This document shows positions 11,701-23,660 of a stretch of DNA of 64,000 bases, piece after piece. The notes beneath the pieces were generated by a model. The model saw nothing but the letters and a program-made list of their open reading frames with translations, was not told the origin of the DNA and ran no database searches. The stretch comes from Marchantia polymorpha subsp. ruderalis (taxonomy: Eukaryota > Streptophyta > Marchantiopsida > Marchantiales > Marchantiaceae): the NCBI GenBank assembly GCA_037833965.1, contig AP031356.1, forward strand, positions 8,764,501 through 8,828,500. Reading direction: 5' to 3'. A program made the translations under genes and the position numbers. Numbering within the stretch: position 1 is the stretch's first letter; every line of letters starts with the position of its first letter.

Positions 11701-12640
11701 GTCTTTCGCTTCCATAGAAAGAGAGAGGATCGATAATGATCACGGACGATCAGGAACCGCATATTCCCAACGCTTTGAATTGTTTCTGAAGTACAGTCAA
11801 GCTGACGAACCATACAGATGACGAAATTCGAATACAGTTGCGGGTATATTGATATAAGACAGATATGGTGAGAGACTTATGTCCACGTGCAAAGATAATC
11901 TGACTCGTAGAAACCGGATTTGATGTCGCGAATTTTCTTACTGCAACCGACCACTTCGAGTGCTATGGCACGTAATGCACGTGGACAGTTTGGACCCAGG
12001 ATGAGTGACATCACAGAATCTTTCGAAAGCTGCAGCTAAACTCCCAGCGTTAGTGACGCAGCATTTGTCCAGCTGCAGCAACAATTGGCTCGGACTGGTC
12101 GACTTGTGCTCAGGAATCAGGCCAAGCTTATCTGAGCCTACGTCTAGTGTTCCAATGAGAATCAATGCGGGCAGAAATTGTGTGGACCTCTGTTTCGATC
12201 TAAAACTTAGCATGATAAAACAGAGGTTATGAAACTCTCGCAGCAGAAATGTGCCTTCATACCTTGGGAAAGTTCGGGAAATTTGTCTTCAGAATGTACT
12301 CCACGGAAGGCGGATCGGCAATGTAAACACCTTCGAAACCGAAAGCGAAACCGGCCCAGAGGACGTCATTCTTCTCGAGTTGTTCTGTGATAAATTCATA
12401 AAGCCGCGGCCACTGAGGAGTCAGAGTGGGCAAGCTTCCAATAAGAGGCCACGTTGTCAGCTGACCCGGGCGTCGATTCTTGAGCCAGAAAGCAACGAGC
12501 GTGTACAGCCCAACGAGAAGAGTCGCAGTGAGCGCAATTCCCACTTCCTTCTGCAAGAAGGCGGATGCCCAATCCAAGCTGCGGATTGCAAACCCGCCCC
12601 CGCCAGAAGAAGCTGTTTCATTCAGCATCGTCTCCCCCAT
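8704..12640 (-). CDS. Cytochrome P450, CYP704-like (clan 86)
   Basis: Six exons, all phase 0: 12640-12263, 11220-11005, 10449-10159, 10027-9671, 9434-9234, 8880-8704, giving 539 residues. Seen: an N-terminal membrane anchor (about residues 25-50), a proline-rich hinge (WPLIGSLP), the I-helix AGRDTT (329-334), ETLR of the K-helix (404-407), PERW (460-463), and the haem loop FHGGLRQCLG with Cys487 as the thiolate ligand. The blocks LLGHGIF..DG, QDLFMRMTLDGTCKVGFGVEL and DGK..ADDVLPNG are typical of CYP704. Known for the family: omega-hydroxylation of long-chain fatty acids, including sporopollenin precursors in the spore or pollen wall, at the ER. That role here is inference. I chose the ATG at 12640 because the longer frame upstream has no ATG. 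The haem loop has Leu where most relatives have Pro. Intron 3 (10158-10028) uses a GC donor. All motifs are intact, so the gene looks functional. Confidence 0.93.
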
Positions 12641-13520
12641 GCCTCGAGGCCCGCCGAATTGCCGAACCCCACCACCGCCCACCACAATCCCGAAATCGGA
12701 AGGAATTTTCGGATCGAATCGACCGAAGGTCGTGACACTCGAGCGCCGCAGCGAGAGGATGTGGAATGAACCTCGTCCTGCACGCTTCACTCCCGGCTGA
12801 CACGAATTCCCGCAGTCTTCTCCACCTTCGCCTTCGCCTTCTTCGTCGTCCTCGTCTTCTTCCTCGGCGTCTACTTATTGCTCTGGGCCTCGTCGGCCTC
12901 GTCCCTTTATTCCTCCTCCTTCCGTCGTACGAATTCCGGCCCCGCTCAACTGTCGCAGCGAGTGTCAGAGCGTCGACAAACTGTCGTCGTCCGGGCGAGC
13001 GAGAGAGCGATCTTGATGTCTAGCCCCAGGCCCAGGCCCAGGCGCCCAGAGGTCGGCCTGACGGCCAGAACGTCGATCATTCCCGTTGCCCACCGGAAGG
13101 AAATGATGCGACAGCGGCAGCGCCTTCCTCGCCGGAGACTGTGGCAGGTTTGCCCGGAATCCCACTCTGCTCGCACACCTCGCTTTCCGGAAATTACTGC
13201 GGCCGTAGCTTTTCGGCCCCGGTCCCGCACACGGAACACCGAGCTGGCACCGGACCCGCGCCCGCGCCAGCGCGACTCGAATCGGGCCTCCGGTTGGTCG
13301 GCGGCCGCGTCCGGACTCGTTCGAATTTCTAATTCGAGCCGCCTCGCTGACCGGCCAGTGGATATATATGTTAGGCCTTCTCCCGGTCGTTCGGCCCTGG
13401 TCGACCGATGATCACCCGCGCCAACGTTCTCGTATTGAAAAGGTTCCGCTCCGCCTTCGGTAATTCTAAATCTTCTCGGAATATTCCCAACAAAATCGAA
13501 TAGAATATCACCCACGTCTG
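12641..13520 (-). promoter_or_regulatory. GC-rich leader and promoter region of the P450
   Basis: A GC-rich block upstream of the P450 start ends abruptly near 13500. On the minus strand a TATA-like stretch (catatatatcc, about 13360-13370) could place transcription start near 13330, giving a leader of roughly 700 bases. Long open frames on both strands here follow from the GC content and show no domain. Confidence 0.4.
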
Positions 13521-14663
13521 CAAAATGTTCATTTATTATATTAGGTATATAAGATATATAAAATGATTAGGTATATAAATAAATTGTATACGTTGGAATC
13601 ATGAGAGGATGTATTGCTTATCGAGCACTCGTGCAGTGCACAAGGTCTTTCGAGGAGCTGAGCAAACGCTGAAATTTCGACCTTCTTCTTCGTAGCTCAT
13701 CGAACTCAAACAGCGTAATACATCTTCGTGAGTGCGATTTTGTGAAATTTTGCAGTGCATAGAACAGATTTCTGTGTGGATGAAGAGATCTTTGTCCGAG
13801 CAGATGAGGAGGGAGATCTGCGGAGAATCAGCTATTTATACTCACCATAGGGTCGATTTAACGTATACCGTCCAGAAACGAAGCCCGGCTGCTGCCGAGT
13901 AAATCCCTAGTGAGGCAGAGACGCGTCGGGACAGCATGGCATGAAGATTTGTTCGGATTTTCTTTTTGCTCGTACCGAAAAGCGCGAGTCTTCTTTTCGT
14001 CGCTCGTAATTGGCAGATGACGACGTTCGCGCACTTTCTGAATCCTGAATGGGATGAAGCACGGTAAAACTGTCAGCATGTTGAATACTGCCGTTCGACT
14101 GTGCTGTACAATAAATAGACCGAGAGGGAGAGGTGTGGATCGAATTTTCTTCAATTTTCTTGGAATAAGCGGGGCATGTGCAATCGACTCGTGTCTCTGC
14201 TGAGGTTGATTAAATAATATACCTCCGGTGACGACTGATCTGACCCGGTTTCCATGTTAGGCGACTGCATCGCCAGGTAAAGTTTGTCAAGTCAACAGGT
14301 TACTATAATTGCACCGGAATGATGGAAAGGTGATGGGGTCGATCAAAGTGTCACTTGCTACGAAGAATCATGAAACTTCAGTTTTACTGGTCACGTAGAG
14401 TATTGAAGAGAGGAAGATAAGATTCGACTTCCTGCTTTTTCTCACCCCAATCAAACATTCATTCATGAATTACTCCTGTTCAGCGAGTCGCTTCAGTCAC
14501 AACTCGTCTGGTAGTTCTTTCCCACAAGCAAGTCACTCTTCGGATTTACGACGCACATTTCCGTTAATTCTGTTTTGGTAAAGTCGAGCTGCAGTGGAGT
14601 TCCTCAACCCGAGAACCTCGTGACTCTCTACATAGGGCACTTTTGACTGCTGCAGTTTCTGGT

Positions 14664-14703
<40 letters not shown>

Positions 14704-17700
14704 GGTCTGCTCTGAAAGCTTGGACTTGAACAGTGTTTGGATATCTGTGAAATGTAAAAAAGAATGCTATTTCAATTTTATATTTGACCAAAATTACTCG
14801 AATTGTATGAGTGTGGTATTGAGATCCTCATCATAGTATTGAATGTGAAAAACTACCTCTTGGTGGATACAGTTCTGAAAACTCCGATAATTTGTTTGCA
14901 TCATGAATTAAAAAGAGTGACAATCACCAAGCAAGTCAGGTTTCACTTCTCCAGGAAATTTAATGAATCAAGTCATGTCACACTTAGCAAAACACTCAAT
15001 AGTAGTGTCCATACACCACACTCTCAATTCATTGGAATTCCAAATGTACACGTTATCTTCAAAATGTTATCATAGATACTTTGCTTCAATAAGCCTTTCC
15101 ACCCCCAACAAAACGATACTTTCACAATTCTTTTAGTGCATTTGGAGATCGTAAGTACAATATTCAACAACTGAGTTTATCTAGCCTTACGACTTCCCCA
15201 CCTTGAACACTTTATGTTTCTTTCTTTTTGCATAACTGCTAAATCTTCTCTTTCAATGGGATCTGGACATGCCAGTGTTGGCTCCTACTCTGAGTTAATC
15301 AGCCTTACTGAGTTTCCCATGTGCATAACATATGAGCCATTGTAAGAAACTGATATGATATCATATTTAAGAAAAAGTTTTTACAACCTGCCAACAGTAG
15401 CTACAGAAATGGCGATGCTTTATCCACAATATCAATCAATTCCTTATTTATCTTCGCATAAACCCTAAGGACATTCATTAATCATTCCACTTTAACTCAC
15501 CCTTCTTCCTGGCTTTCTGGCAGTGCGCATTAAGCAATACTACAGCATTAATTAATGAATTTAATAAAAATTAAGCATTTCACTACAGATGACATTCTCT
15601 ATCCCTATCTTCCGCTAAGTTCGCACTCTTCCCCCAATCCAATTATTCCAGTGTCTTTTAAAGGTTGTGGAGTCTTACCCTTCGGTCTGCATCGCCATCT
15701 TAAACACGTATACCCCATTAGAGACATATCTAGAGACAAAATTTGCTGCTAACCAGAGGAGAAATTGCAAATCAAGTTCATATTCGACAGCGAGAGTTCA
15801 CTTGATGACTCTGAGCCGCAGATTTTCTTCATAGCTCCATACATCGGCTGTCACGTTGAGATCTGCAGATGTGCTATGAAATCTAGCATTTTGAGCATCC
15901 AAGAGCAATGAGCAGAAGAGAGGCCAGGCCTCTTGGACCTCCATGATTCAGTATTCATGCCCATGCAGTGTGACATATGTACCCGTCGCTGGAAGGCCAA
16001 TAGAGCAGTGATAGATGCCCTTGACTAAGTGTTTGTATACTCAAAAGCATTAAAAAAAGTATTTTAAAACTTCAAAGAGTGGTTACTCATCAGGTGTGCA
16101 CCTTTTCCTGCCCAATGGTACTGATTCGAGAATGTTGACAGATGTTGAAATCATGTGATTTTTTGGACGTCAAAGTTGGAGAAGCTTTTGCTAAAAGGTC
16201 ATACAGTGGAGTCGGATAATGAACTTCAAGGAATTCATGTTGCCACAAACGGTACAGCAAAGAAGATCTGACGTTCTCCAGATTTGTGACCAAAGCATGA
16301 ATAGATTACGGGTATGTGTGATGAGATTAATCCAACAAAGAAGTTTCAAGATTGAAAAAAAACCGGAACATGCCAAATCAATCAAGTGGCAAAAAAACAC
16401 GTCTAGCTTTGACATGAAATGAATAAGTTATTAAAAGTATAAACATGTACGTAGTTGTCGAAAGAATCTGTAAAATAAAATCATCACCCGATGGAACATG
16501 TTTTAATTTTTTGTTCGTAATGTGTTGAATAAAAAGAGGTGGGAGCAAGATTTTGAGAATTGTCCAAAAATTGGAAAAATTGGAAATTGGAAAATTCATT
16601 GAAAAGCTTTGTACGAATCTCACAAATTACTACTTATTTTCAACCACATACTACTTCTATTTCAGGCATGTTGAAGTTTGTAACAAGCTTTCACGTTCGT
16701 AACTTGTCCATGACTAGTCTATTGGAAAACTTTTTTTTCCATCAAGTCTTTTATTTATATAAGGTCTTATCGGAAGGCATGTAGGATCAATTAAAAGATT
16801 CCTTGTAAGTTGTTGAGTTATAATTGGAAAATCCACAAGCAGACATCTATGGGAATAGAATGATTGCAAGTGAAGATATTTTATTGAATCTAGTTACTTT
16901 TAACGATACTACAAAACCAGTCACACTTTCATTAACAGGTTTTCCTTCATCAAGAGATAATAAAACGGTATTGCTTATAGGAGCACTCTTAATTATCAAT
17001 CTAAATGACTTTGTTTTGCGAATGAATGTTGAAGCAGTTGTTGGTAGTATCTTAAGTCAATCTTACTCTTGTTTACTCATCAACATGAGATTTTTTTAGT
17101 AGAAAGTCACCGTTTTATTATCCATCAACCATAGCTGATGACATGGAGCTAGTTGAAAAATATCCTATTGCCATGTTTTATCATAAAAAAATTCGGTCTA
17201 TTGCTTTGGACTGTAATGCTTTGTGCTTCGATTTTAAGCGTATGAAACACATCATGAGCCTTGAGACCAGACAAGCCATGACTTTAATAGCAGGGTCTTC
17301 AAAGTCAAGTGGAGAGAGAAATCCACTTAACTCAGGTCATGCTTGCATGTTGAGGATGTTGGAAATTTATCGAAGGCTTACGCATTCTATGGACACAATG
17401 CATATATATATTATGTTAACTCTATGAATTGATTATCAACACATTTCAATACCAGTCATAATTAAATTTATATCATTATGATTGGTAGATTATATTTCTA
17501 AATTTACAATAAATAATCGAGCAAATTATACTTCTATGAGAGCACATATTTGTATTGGATGCAGGTGTTATTTCGTATACTCCAAATTCATCCTTGAATG
17601 CGAATCTCATCTACCCAACTGGATCCCTTACCTTTGTAGATTGAAATGGACTCGAAAGGGACGCAGCTGGCCACACATTCAGACTTCACTTAACAACAGA

Positions 17701-18923
17701 AGATGAATTTCAGCTGAACACGTGATGGCATACCGTTTTGTGGGAAATTTGACAAAGAGGTGGTCACTCCTAACCTTGGCAAAATGTGCTTCCTGGCTGC
17801 AAACTTTGTCTGGTGGAGGTTTATTTGTTGGAGAGCAACAGGTAGAACCTGACATCTGTTTTACGAAGGAAACCAGATGACTGACACGACTTGGTGCTCT
17901 GGTTATTGGAGCAGCAGCAGCTGCTGGGGAAGTCCACCTTCCAGCCCCAATCGAAGCATCCGAGGTCTGAGTTCAGCACGTTATCTCCAGACTGATCGGC
18001 ATGCACTGGTTCGTGGCACTTTTCGCACCCATCGCTTTGGCATGTCGATGAGCATCATCTTGAATCATGAATGGAAATCAACCTGCGACATCTGCGTTTG
18101 AAGTGGATGGCTCAATAATTACGCCCGAGTATTCGGAAGTAACGATTTCGAGCACACTGACGATGTAGTTAGTTCTCAAGAAGTTCAATATACTCATTCT
18201 GTTCTTTTCGAGCTTTTGATCTAAATTTGGCATCTAAATTTGAGCTAAAAGGCAGCAATCGTCGATTAATTTCTTCCATGCTCAGGCTCTCAGTCGCATG
18301 GAGTCATGAACTTCACATGATTTAGCCAAATGATTCCCAACTTGCAATTGCAACTGATCTGACTCAACTTTTAATGATCTGTCGCCACTTTGCTTTCACG
18401 TAAGATCGCTGTCCATGAGAGCACTGATGAGAAAGCGCATCGATCTTTTCGATTAGACATCATGAGATTCGAAACAATATCTGTGATGTATTTTGTAGCA
18501 AAGGGAAGAACAACTTGCTACAACAACAATTTCTCGGTTGAAATTTTCGCTTTTTCGCTTGATGCAAATAGAAATCTGTGTTGCTTTTTTTCTCACAATT
18601 TTATTAGATGGGGCATTATTGTAATAATTATGTATGAGATTTACCTATAAATTGATCTTCGGCTAATTTTTGAGATTCTATCATTTCTCACAAAGATTAT
18701 AATTCAAATTTTCTTTTCATCTACTATTTTTATGATTTATTTATTCTTCATAAGGAAGAGGATACTTCATGATATGGCAGAATATGTAGTCTTTTGGTAT
18801 CTCTATCTGAAAGGGCAATAAATGACTCTCCCTTCTTTAGTTTCGGTGATACAAAACTCCACATTTGTTTCCAAAGTAACCGTATTTACGCAGTTGAGCT
18901 TTAATACCTCAAATCAGATCCCT
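13521..18923. other. Gene-poor stretch, no gene supported
   Basis: AT-rich sequence with short open frames that carry no motif I recognise (for example 16824-17099, 17143-17427 and minus 17821-18006). It contains one dinucleotide repeat. Some short frames may be remnants of old elements, but I could not assign them. Confidence 0.5.
14667..14699. repeat. (TA)n microsatellite
   Basis: About 16 uninterrupted ta dinucleotides flanked by tttt on both sides. Confidence 0.95.
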
Positions 18924-18933
18924 CCCAATTATC

Positions 18934-19363
18934 CGACTCGCTTAGTTGCACAAACTTTTACAAACGGCCGTACTGCCAGGTGTCAGGGATCCCAGTTTCT
19001 TTCTCCTCTTTCTTTCTTTCTTCATACTTCCTTCGGGCTGCCCCGGATCAGCCGGATTTTATCTTAGTTTTGGGAACGGGGAGGCGGAGCGCTTTGCGGA
19101 GAGGGTCGGCGGAACCTACATTCCGGCAACCATGTAGAGGCCATCAACCGGATAAAATTCCAACAACCATGTAGAAGAGAGGTCGTCACTGTAGAGGGCG
19201 CAACGTTGTATCTAGTGCGTTGCAATGATCTACGCCGTAAAAATGATCGCAGTCGTGTCGTGGAACGTTGCGGGAACTAAAACTAAACTGCAAGAGGTAT
19301 GGCTCAGATGGAATCCCTAATTTTCAAACTGTAATATTTGTAATCAAACGGTGATAACAAATT
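18934..19363 (+). repeat. Left terminal inverted repeat of the 9-kb element
   Basis: Pairs in inverted orientation with 27424-27949. The best conserved parts are 19085-19180 (gagagggtcggcgga, acattccggcaaccatgtag), 19190-19280 (caacgttgtat, gatctacgccgta, ggaacgttgcgggaacta) and 19308-19363 (ggaatccctaa, ttcaaactgtaat, gtgataaca). The outer part is more diverged and has indels. Confidence 0.75.
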
Positions 19364-19699
19364 GAGGCGACGAAATTTTAAGCGGCAAAGATTAGGGTTT
19401 TTGAAAATAGAATCACATCAATATTCTCCAGCTTGTCGTTTCGACGTCGCTTTTGGGTGCCAGTGTCAGTGCTTTGAGGAGCTCGTGCCAGAGCTCGTGC
19501 TTGTACTTTTCTTGTCATTTCAGGTGCTTTTGCAGGTGTGGTGACAGCATGGAGGCAGATGGATTGTGCAGGACCCACCTATGATGGCCCTTTCAATTCG
19601 TTAATGTTGAATTGGTCAAATGGGACGGCCTACATCAAAAGCTCGAGGCTTAACGATTTTGTTTCGGGAGAGTGATCTTGTCATAGTGATGCGAAGACA

Positions 19700-21059
19700 G
19701 AATTTGTGACACGTTGCTCATACAAGGGTGGAGGTACTAGGCACAATTGGGAATCGTATGCAATGTATTATTGCAAGTATGGTACTCCAGAAAGGGGCAA
19801 GAAGAGTATGCTTTCCTCAAATTTTATTCAAGATCCATCAACAAAGGCAAAATTTGGTCCTGGCAGTAGGGATAGACTAGATCATGATTCGCATCACAAG
19901 AGCTGTCAGTGCAGGTTTAGTGCCATTAAACTGCTGTCTAATGATCACATTCCACCAGGAATCACAAAATTGATATACAAGCATAGAAGACACGTAAATG
20001 CTGTAGGTGTAGCTTGTCATGGCACAGCGTGTTTGGATAGTGTTGGCTTGCCATCTCAAATGGCGCGCAATTTATCCTTTGAATGCAGATAACGTCATAT
20101 TTGTTACATTTTCAATGTATTTGTTTATCGTTCACAGTCAATCTCCCGTCATATTTGTAATATCTACAATAAGTTTGTTGTTATTACAGTTTGTAAAACT
20201 TTGACACTAAGCAAGCACGTTGTCTAATATTTTCTATGTTCTTATGCCAGGGAGTGGGTTGAATGCGAGTTAAGAAGAGGTTTAACTCCTCCACAAATTC
20301 TCATGCGTGCTGCAAAAGCACTGTTCTAAAATCATCAGCGCTTAGGCTATGTGCAAGGGACCCCTATTAGAGATCATTATATCACATCTGCCGATGTGTA
20401 TAATATCAAATTGGAACTGGACAAAGAAACTTGGAGAAGGCATGCTAATGATAGAATTAGCACAGAATTATGGATGAAAGCGAATTCATCTCAAGTTGTT
20501 TTGTATCAGGCACCAAAAAGTGATACATTTAAACCATTGAGGCTTGCTGTTACAAGAGCCTTGCTCCTAGATTGATTGCTAAAACATGGAAATGGAGGTT
20601 GTGTTGCTATAGATGGAACGCATGGCACGCAGAAGTATAAGGTAATATTCTACTTGTCCATTTTGATGTTTTTATCATCAGGGTTCCATGATTATGTATA
20701 TTCTACCTTACTATTTGCAATCTCTGCAAGATATTTGAAAAAAAGACGGTTTGGAGCTTTAACCAGTCCTGTAAGACATTATTGAACGTCTCAATGTGTG
20801 CTGTATATGTTGTTTTATATACCTTGATCACGTCTAAATTATCAAGACATAAAAATAGCGAATCATTCATTTGTATCAGGTTTAGCTTAGTATCAATGAA
20901 GATGAATACTTTGTAGACGATTGCTAGCAGCAAACTGATACGTTTATTTCATTTTTTGCAATGCAGTATCCACTGTACACCCTGATGGTGTTTGACGAAT
21001 ATGAACACGGACATCCTACTGTTTTTGGATTCCTCGAAAGAGAAGAAACAGAAGATCAG
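19700..21059 (+). pseudogene. MULE transposase-like gene (zinc-binding domain plus DDE core), broken
   Basis: Seen: exon 1 (about 19700-20090) with a zinc-binding CxC...HxH module (CQCRFSAIKLLSNDH, then HRRHVN), as in FAR1/MULE-type N-terminal domains. After an intron ending at 20250, exon 2 (20251-20641) encodes EWVECELRRGLTPPQI, a VLYQAPK block and VAIDGTHGTQKYK with a candidate catalytic Asp. Exon 3 (20967-21059) encodes YPLYTLMVFDEYEHGHPTVF, the region after the first Asp in MULE-type transposases. Two in-frame stops in exon 2 (20327-20329 and 20573-20575) inactivate it. The rest of the catalytic core and the SWIM region were not found after 21059. It runs in the same direction as the other cargo and starts a few hundred bases inside the left inverted repeat. 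Confidence 0.7.
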
Positions 21060-22376
21060 GTGGATTTATAATCTGCAGCGAAGAAGATGGCCCAGCATTA
21101 TATCCTATGATATTAGTGTGCCTATGAGTTTGATGAAACTTATTAAACTGATATGGAATGGCAGAGCAAGATAGTGAAAACTAGTAGTTTGATGATCTTT
21201 GATTTATTGATGAAAAAAAATACTTACCTGTAATGTGTTTTATTCTACTAAGAAATGTCACTGCTTGTTGAATTTTTAAATTATTCAGTAAATATTAAAC
21301 ATTTATATATAAAAAAAAGTGTATTTTGGTCACTCTTTCACTCAATAGTGTAATAACAACTGTGCTCATTTTGGTCCTTTATAATATGACAAGTCGACGA
21401 AAATGGCCAACTTTATTTGCTAGACTGGAAAGCTATTGATTCGAGTGGAATGGAACACGCGAGGCGGTTCATCTGTAACAAATAAATTCAGAAAACTAGA
21501 CAGACCTAGGAAGCACAGGAACAAGAGAAAAAGCATTGCAGTTGTAATATGTGCCACACTGCGAAAGTGTGCAAAAGTAGTGGGAGCATTGGTTGCATAG
21601 TGTAGGATAGAGTTATAGAGTTATAGGCCAACTTTCCTGTATCGAGAGATGTGAAGTCTTCCTTGCCTACGTTCTCTGAGCTCTTCTCTGATGTACAACT
21701 TTAGAGTCCCCCGAAGAAGTCTTTGAGCTCGTCTGTACAGATATGAGACCAAACACTATAAAACTAAACTGCTTATATATATTTATATTTACACAGACGA
21801 AGGATTCAGAAGTACAGCGGAAAACTTGGATTCACGTAAGGTCGTAAGAGCTTGAGCCTCACGGAAAATCAAATCTCGTATTCCCACTAAAGCAGATCGA
21901 GGTCTGCTTTGATTGCAAGATCAACCAGGTCCGTGGGTCAGTGGAGTTCTCCACTGACTTCCGAGGCCCAATCCTTTGCTCTTGTACATAGTTTACAGAC
22001 TGTTGCAGTTGTATAATATGTCACTAATTTGCAATTCGAATGAAATATATGGCCAGATTTCCTGCAATATGCAAATCGCAGTGGAAGTGTCACCACTTGT
22101 ATCCCACATTTTAGACGTAGTACAGCGTCTACAGAAATAATTTTCCTTCACTTTCCACTGAACGGTTCATACTCGAATGTGCGTTTTAATTTGCCGTTCA
22201 AGATTTAGATCTTGCTTTTGTTGCTTTAGGATGGCATGCTGCGTATCTCAATCGTGGACCACTGCAGCTGCCGCGCACTTTTCTTAGATCGTCAGAGAGA
22301 CGGGAGACTTCTCCAAAATCTAACTAGTTGAACATCGAAGTAAATCTTCAATCATCACCATGAAAGAAGCCCAAAG

Positions 22377-22409
22377 CTACGGTGGTCAATCATGTGTTGA
22401 CCACCGTAG
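22377..22409. repeat. Perfect 13-bp inverted repeat (hairpin)
   Basis: Arms ctacggtggtcaa and ttgaccaccgtag with a 7-base loop (tcatgtg). Confidence 0.9.
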
Positions 22410-22460
22410 TGTATATGACACTCACTCATTCATTGTACGAGCGATCAGAGAGCTAACCGG

Positions 22461-22562
22461 GACACTGGCCCTCCGGAGCAATTCTGTAACGAACATTTAC
22501 AACTATAAGCTCACCAGGACACTGGCCCTCCGGAGCATCTCTGTAACGAACATCAACATTAA
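22461..22562. repeat. Two-copy tandem repeat, period 57
   Basis: The block gacactggccctccggagca followed by ctgtaacgaacat occurs at 22461 and again at 22518. Confidence 0.9.
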
Positions 22563-23660
22563 CTCCTAGTTGGGATGGGGTGTGCTTATGCTAGAAAGGT
22601 TGGTTGCTGCAAGTTCAATAGAGTTTTATGCATATAAGCTGAGCTTCATCATCCTCAAGCTCCATCTTGACGAATTCTTAACATATCTTTTTGCAGAAAC
22701 ACTCACTACTACGCCAACTCTTTTCTGTGTACGGTAAGGTATCTAAAACTGTGAAACAGGTGTGGAGGATTTCTAAACTTTTTCTTTCTGTTCATATACT
22801 TTTGTCCAGACTTCCCATATCATTATTCTAGTTACTTCTAAAATTGATGCTAATTACACCATTTTAGAATTAGAGTAACTTGTGTTTTTGCACATTAACT
22901 AAATGCAGTGGTCTCTCTTTGATGATTGTTTTACTGTCCGTTAGTCAACAGTTGTACATAGAGAATTGTGAAGTAGAGTTTTGATTTCATTCTTATGATA
23001 TAACGTGCATGCTTGTTGCCCATTTAGGACTTTCTTTCCGCCGGCCACGCTACTGCTTAGACTTAGGATGTTGGTTTCCAGCGTACAATATGTTTCTTGA
23101 TCTATCACGACATTTCTTTGTTTACAGATGAGTTATCATCCTGGGATCATCTATAGGAGGACTTATAAAACTTCATGAATTATGCACAGGTTCTTCACAG
23201 TCTTACTGAGGGTAGCACTCCTTCTTAGGAGCTCATCGCCACTGTTAAAAAGTTATACGAGACTAAGCTGCAGGTACGCATTGATCAACTTCCTGTCAAA
23301 AGCTGGGACTACAGACAATTCATAGACTAGACATCACAGTTAGTTTTGCCTGTGTTGCTGTACAGCACAATGGATTCTAATGTGACAGTTTACATTATCT
23401 TTTGTAGCAAGGTACATACAATTTGTATCTCTTGTGATTTGCTCTATGTTCTTTGACATCAGATAATTGGAAGGCCGCCCTTAGTAGGAACATGTAGATT
23501 TTTATACAGTAGTTACGGCACAACACCAAGAGCACAGTTTGGGTGGAACTTCATTCAATATCTTCAGGAATTTGTTGACTGAATACAATGCTTATTCGTA
23601 TTGGTTTATTGAACCTTGACAGAAGACTCTTGTTGCGAGCGAGCGGTGTAGTGAGCGGTC

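Larger units (their letters stand above)
21060..23660. other. Interior of the 9-kb element without recognised gene
   Basis: No coding region supported. It holds a perfect short hairpin (22377-22409) and a two-copy 57-bp tandem repeat (about 22461-22562). Confidence 0.5.

Noticed and set aside
12878..13515. Long open frames on both strands in the GC-rich block upstream of the P450
   Set aside because: They overlap each other, are Arg/Pro/Ser-rich low-complexity, and lie where the 5' leader is expected.
16824..17427. Two neighbouring plus-strand frames that look faintly coding
   Set aside because: No conserved motif or splice continuity; may be an old transposon piece but unassigned.
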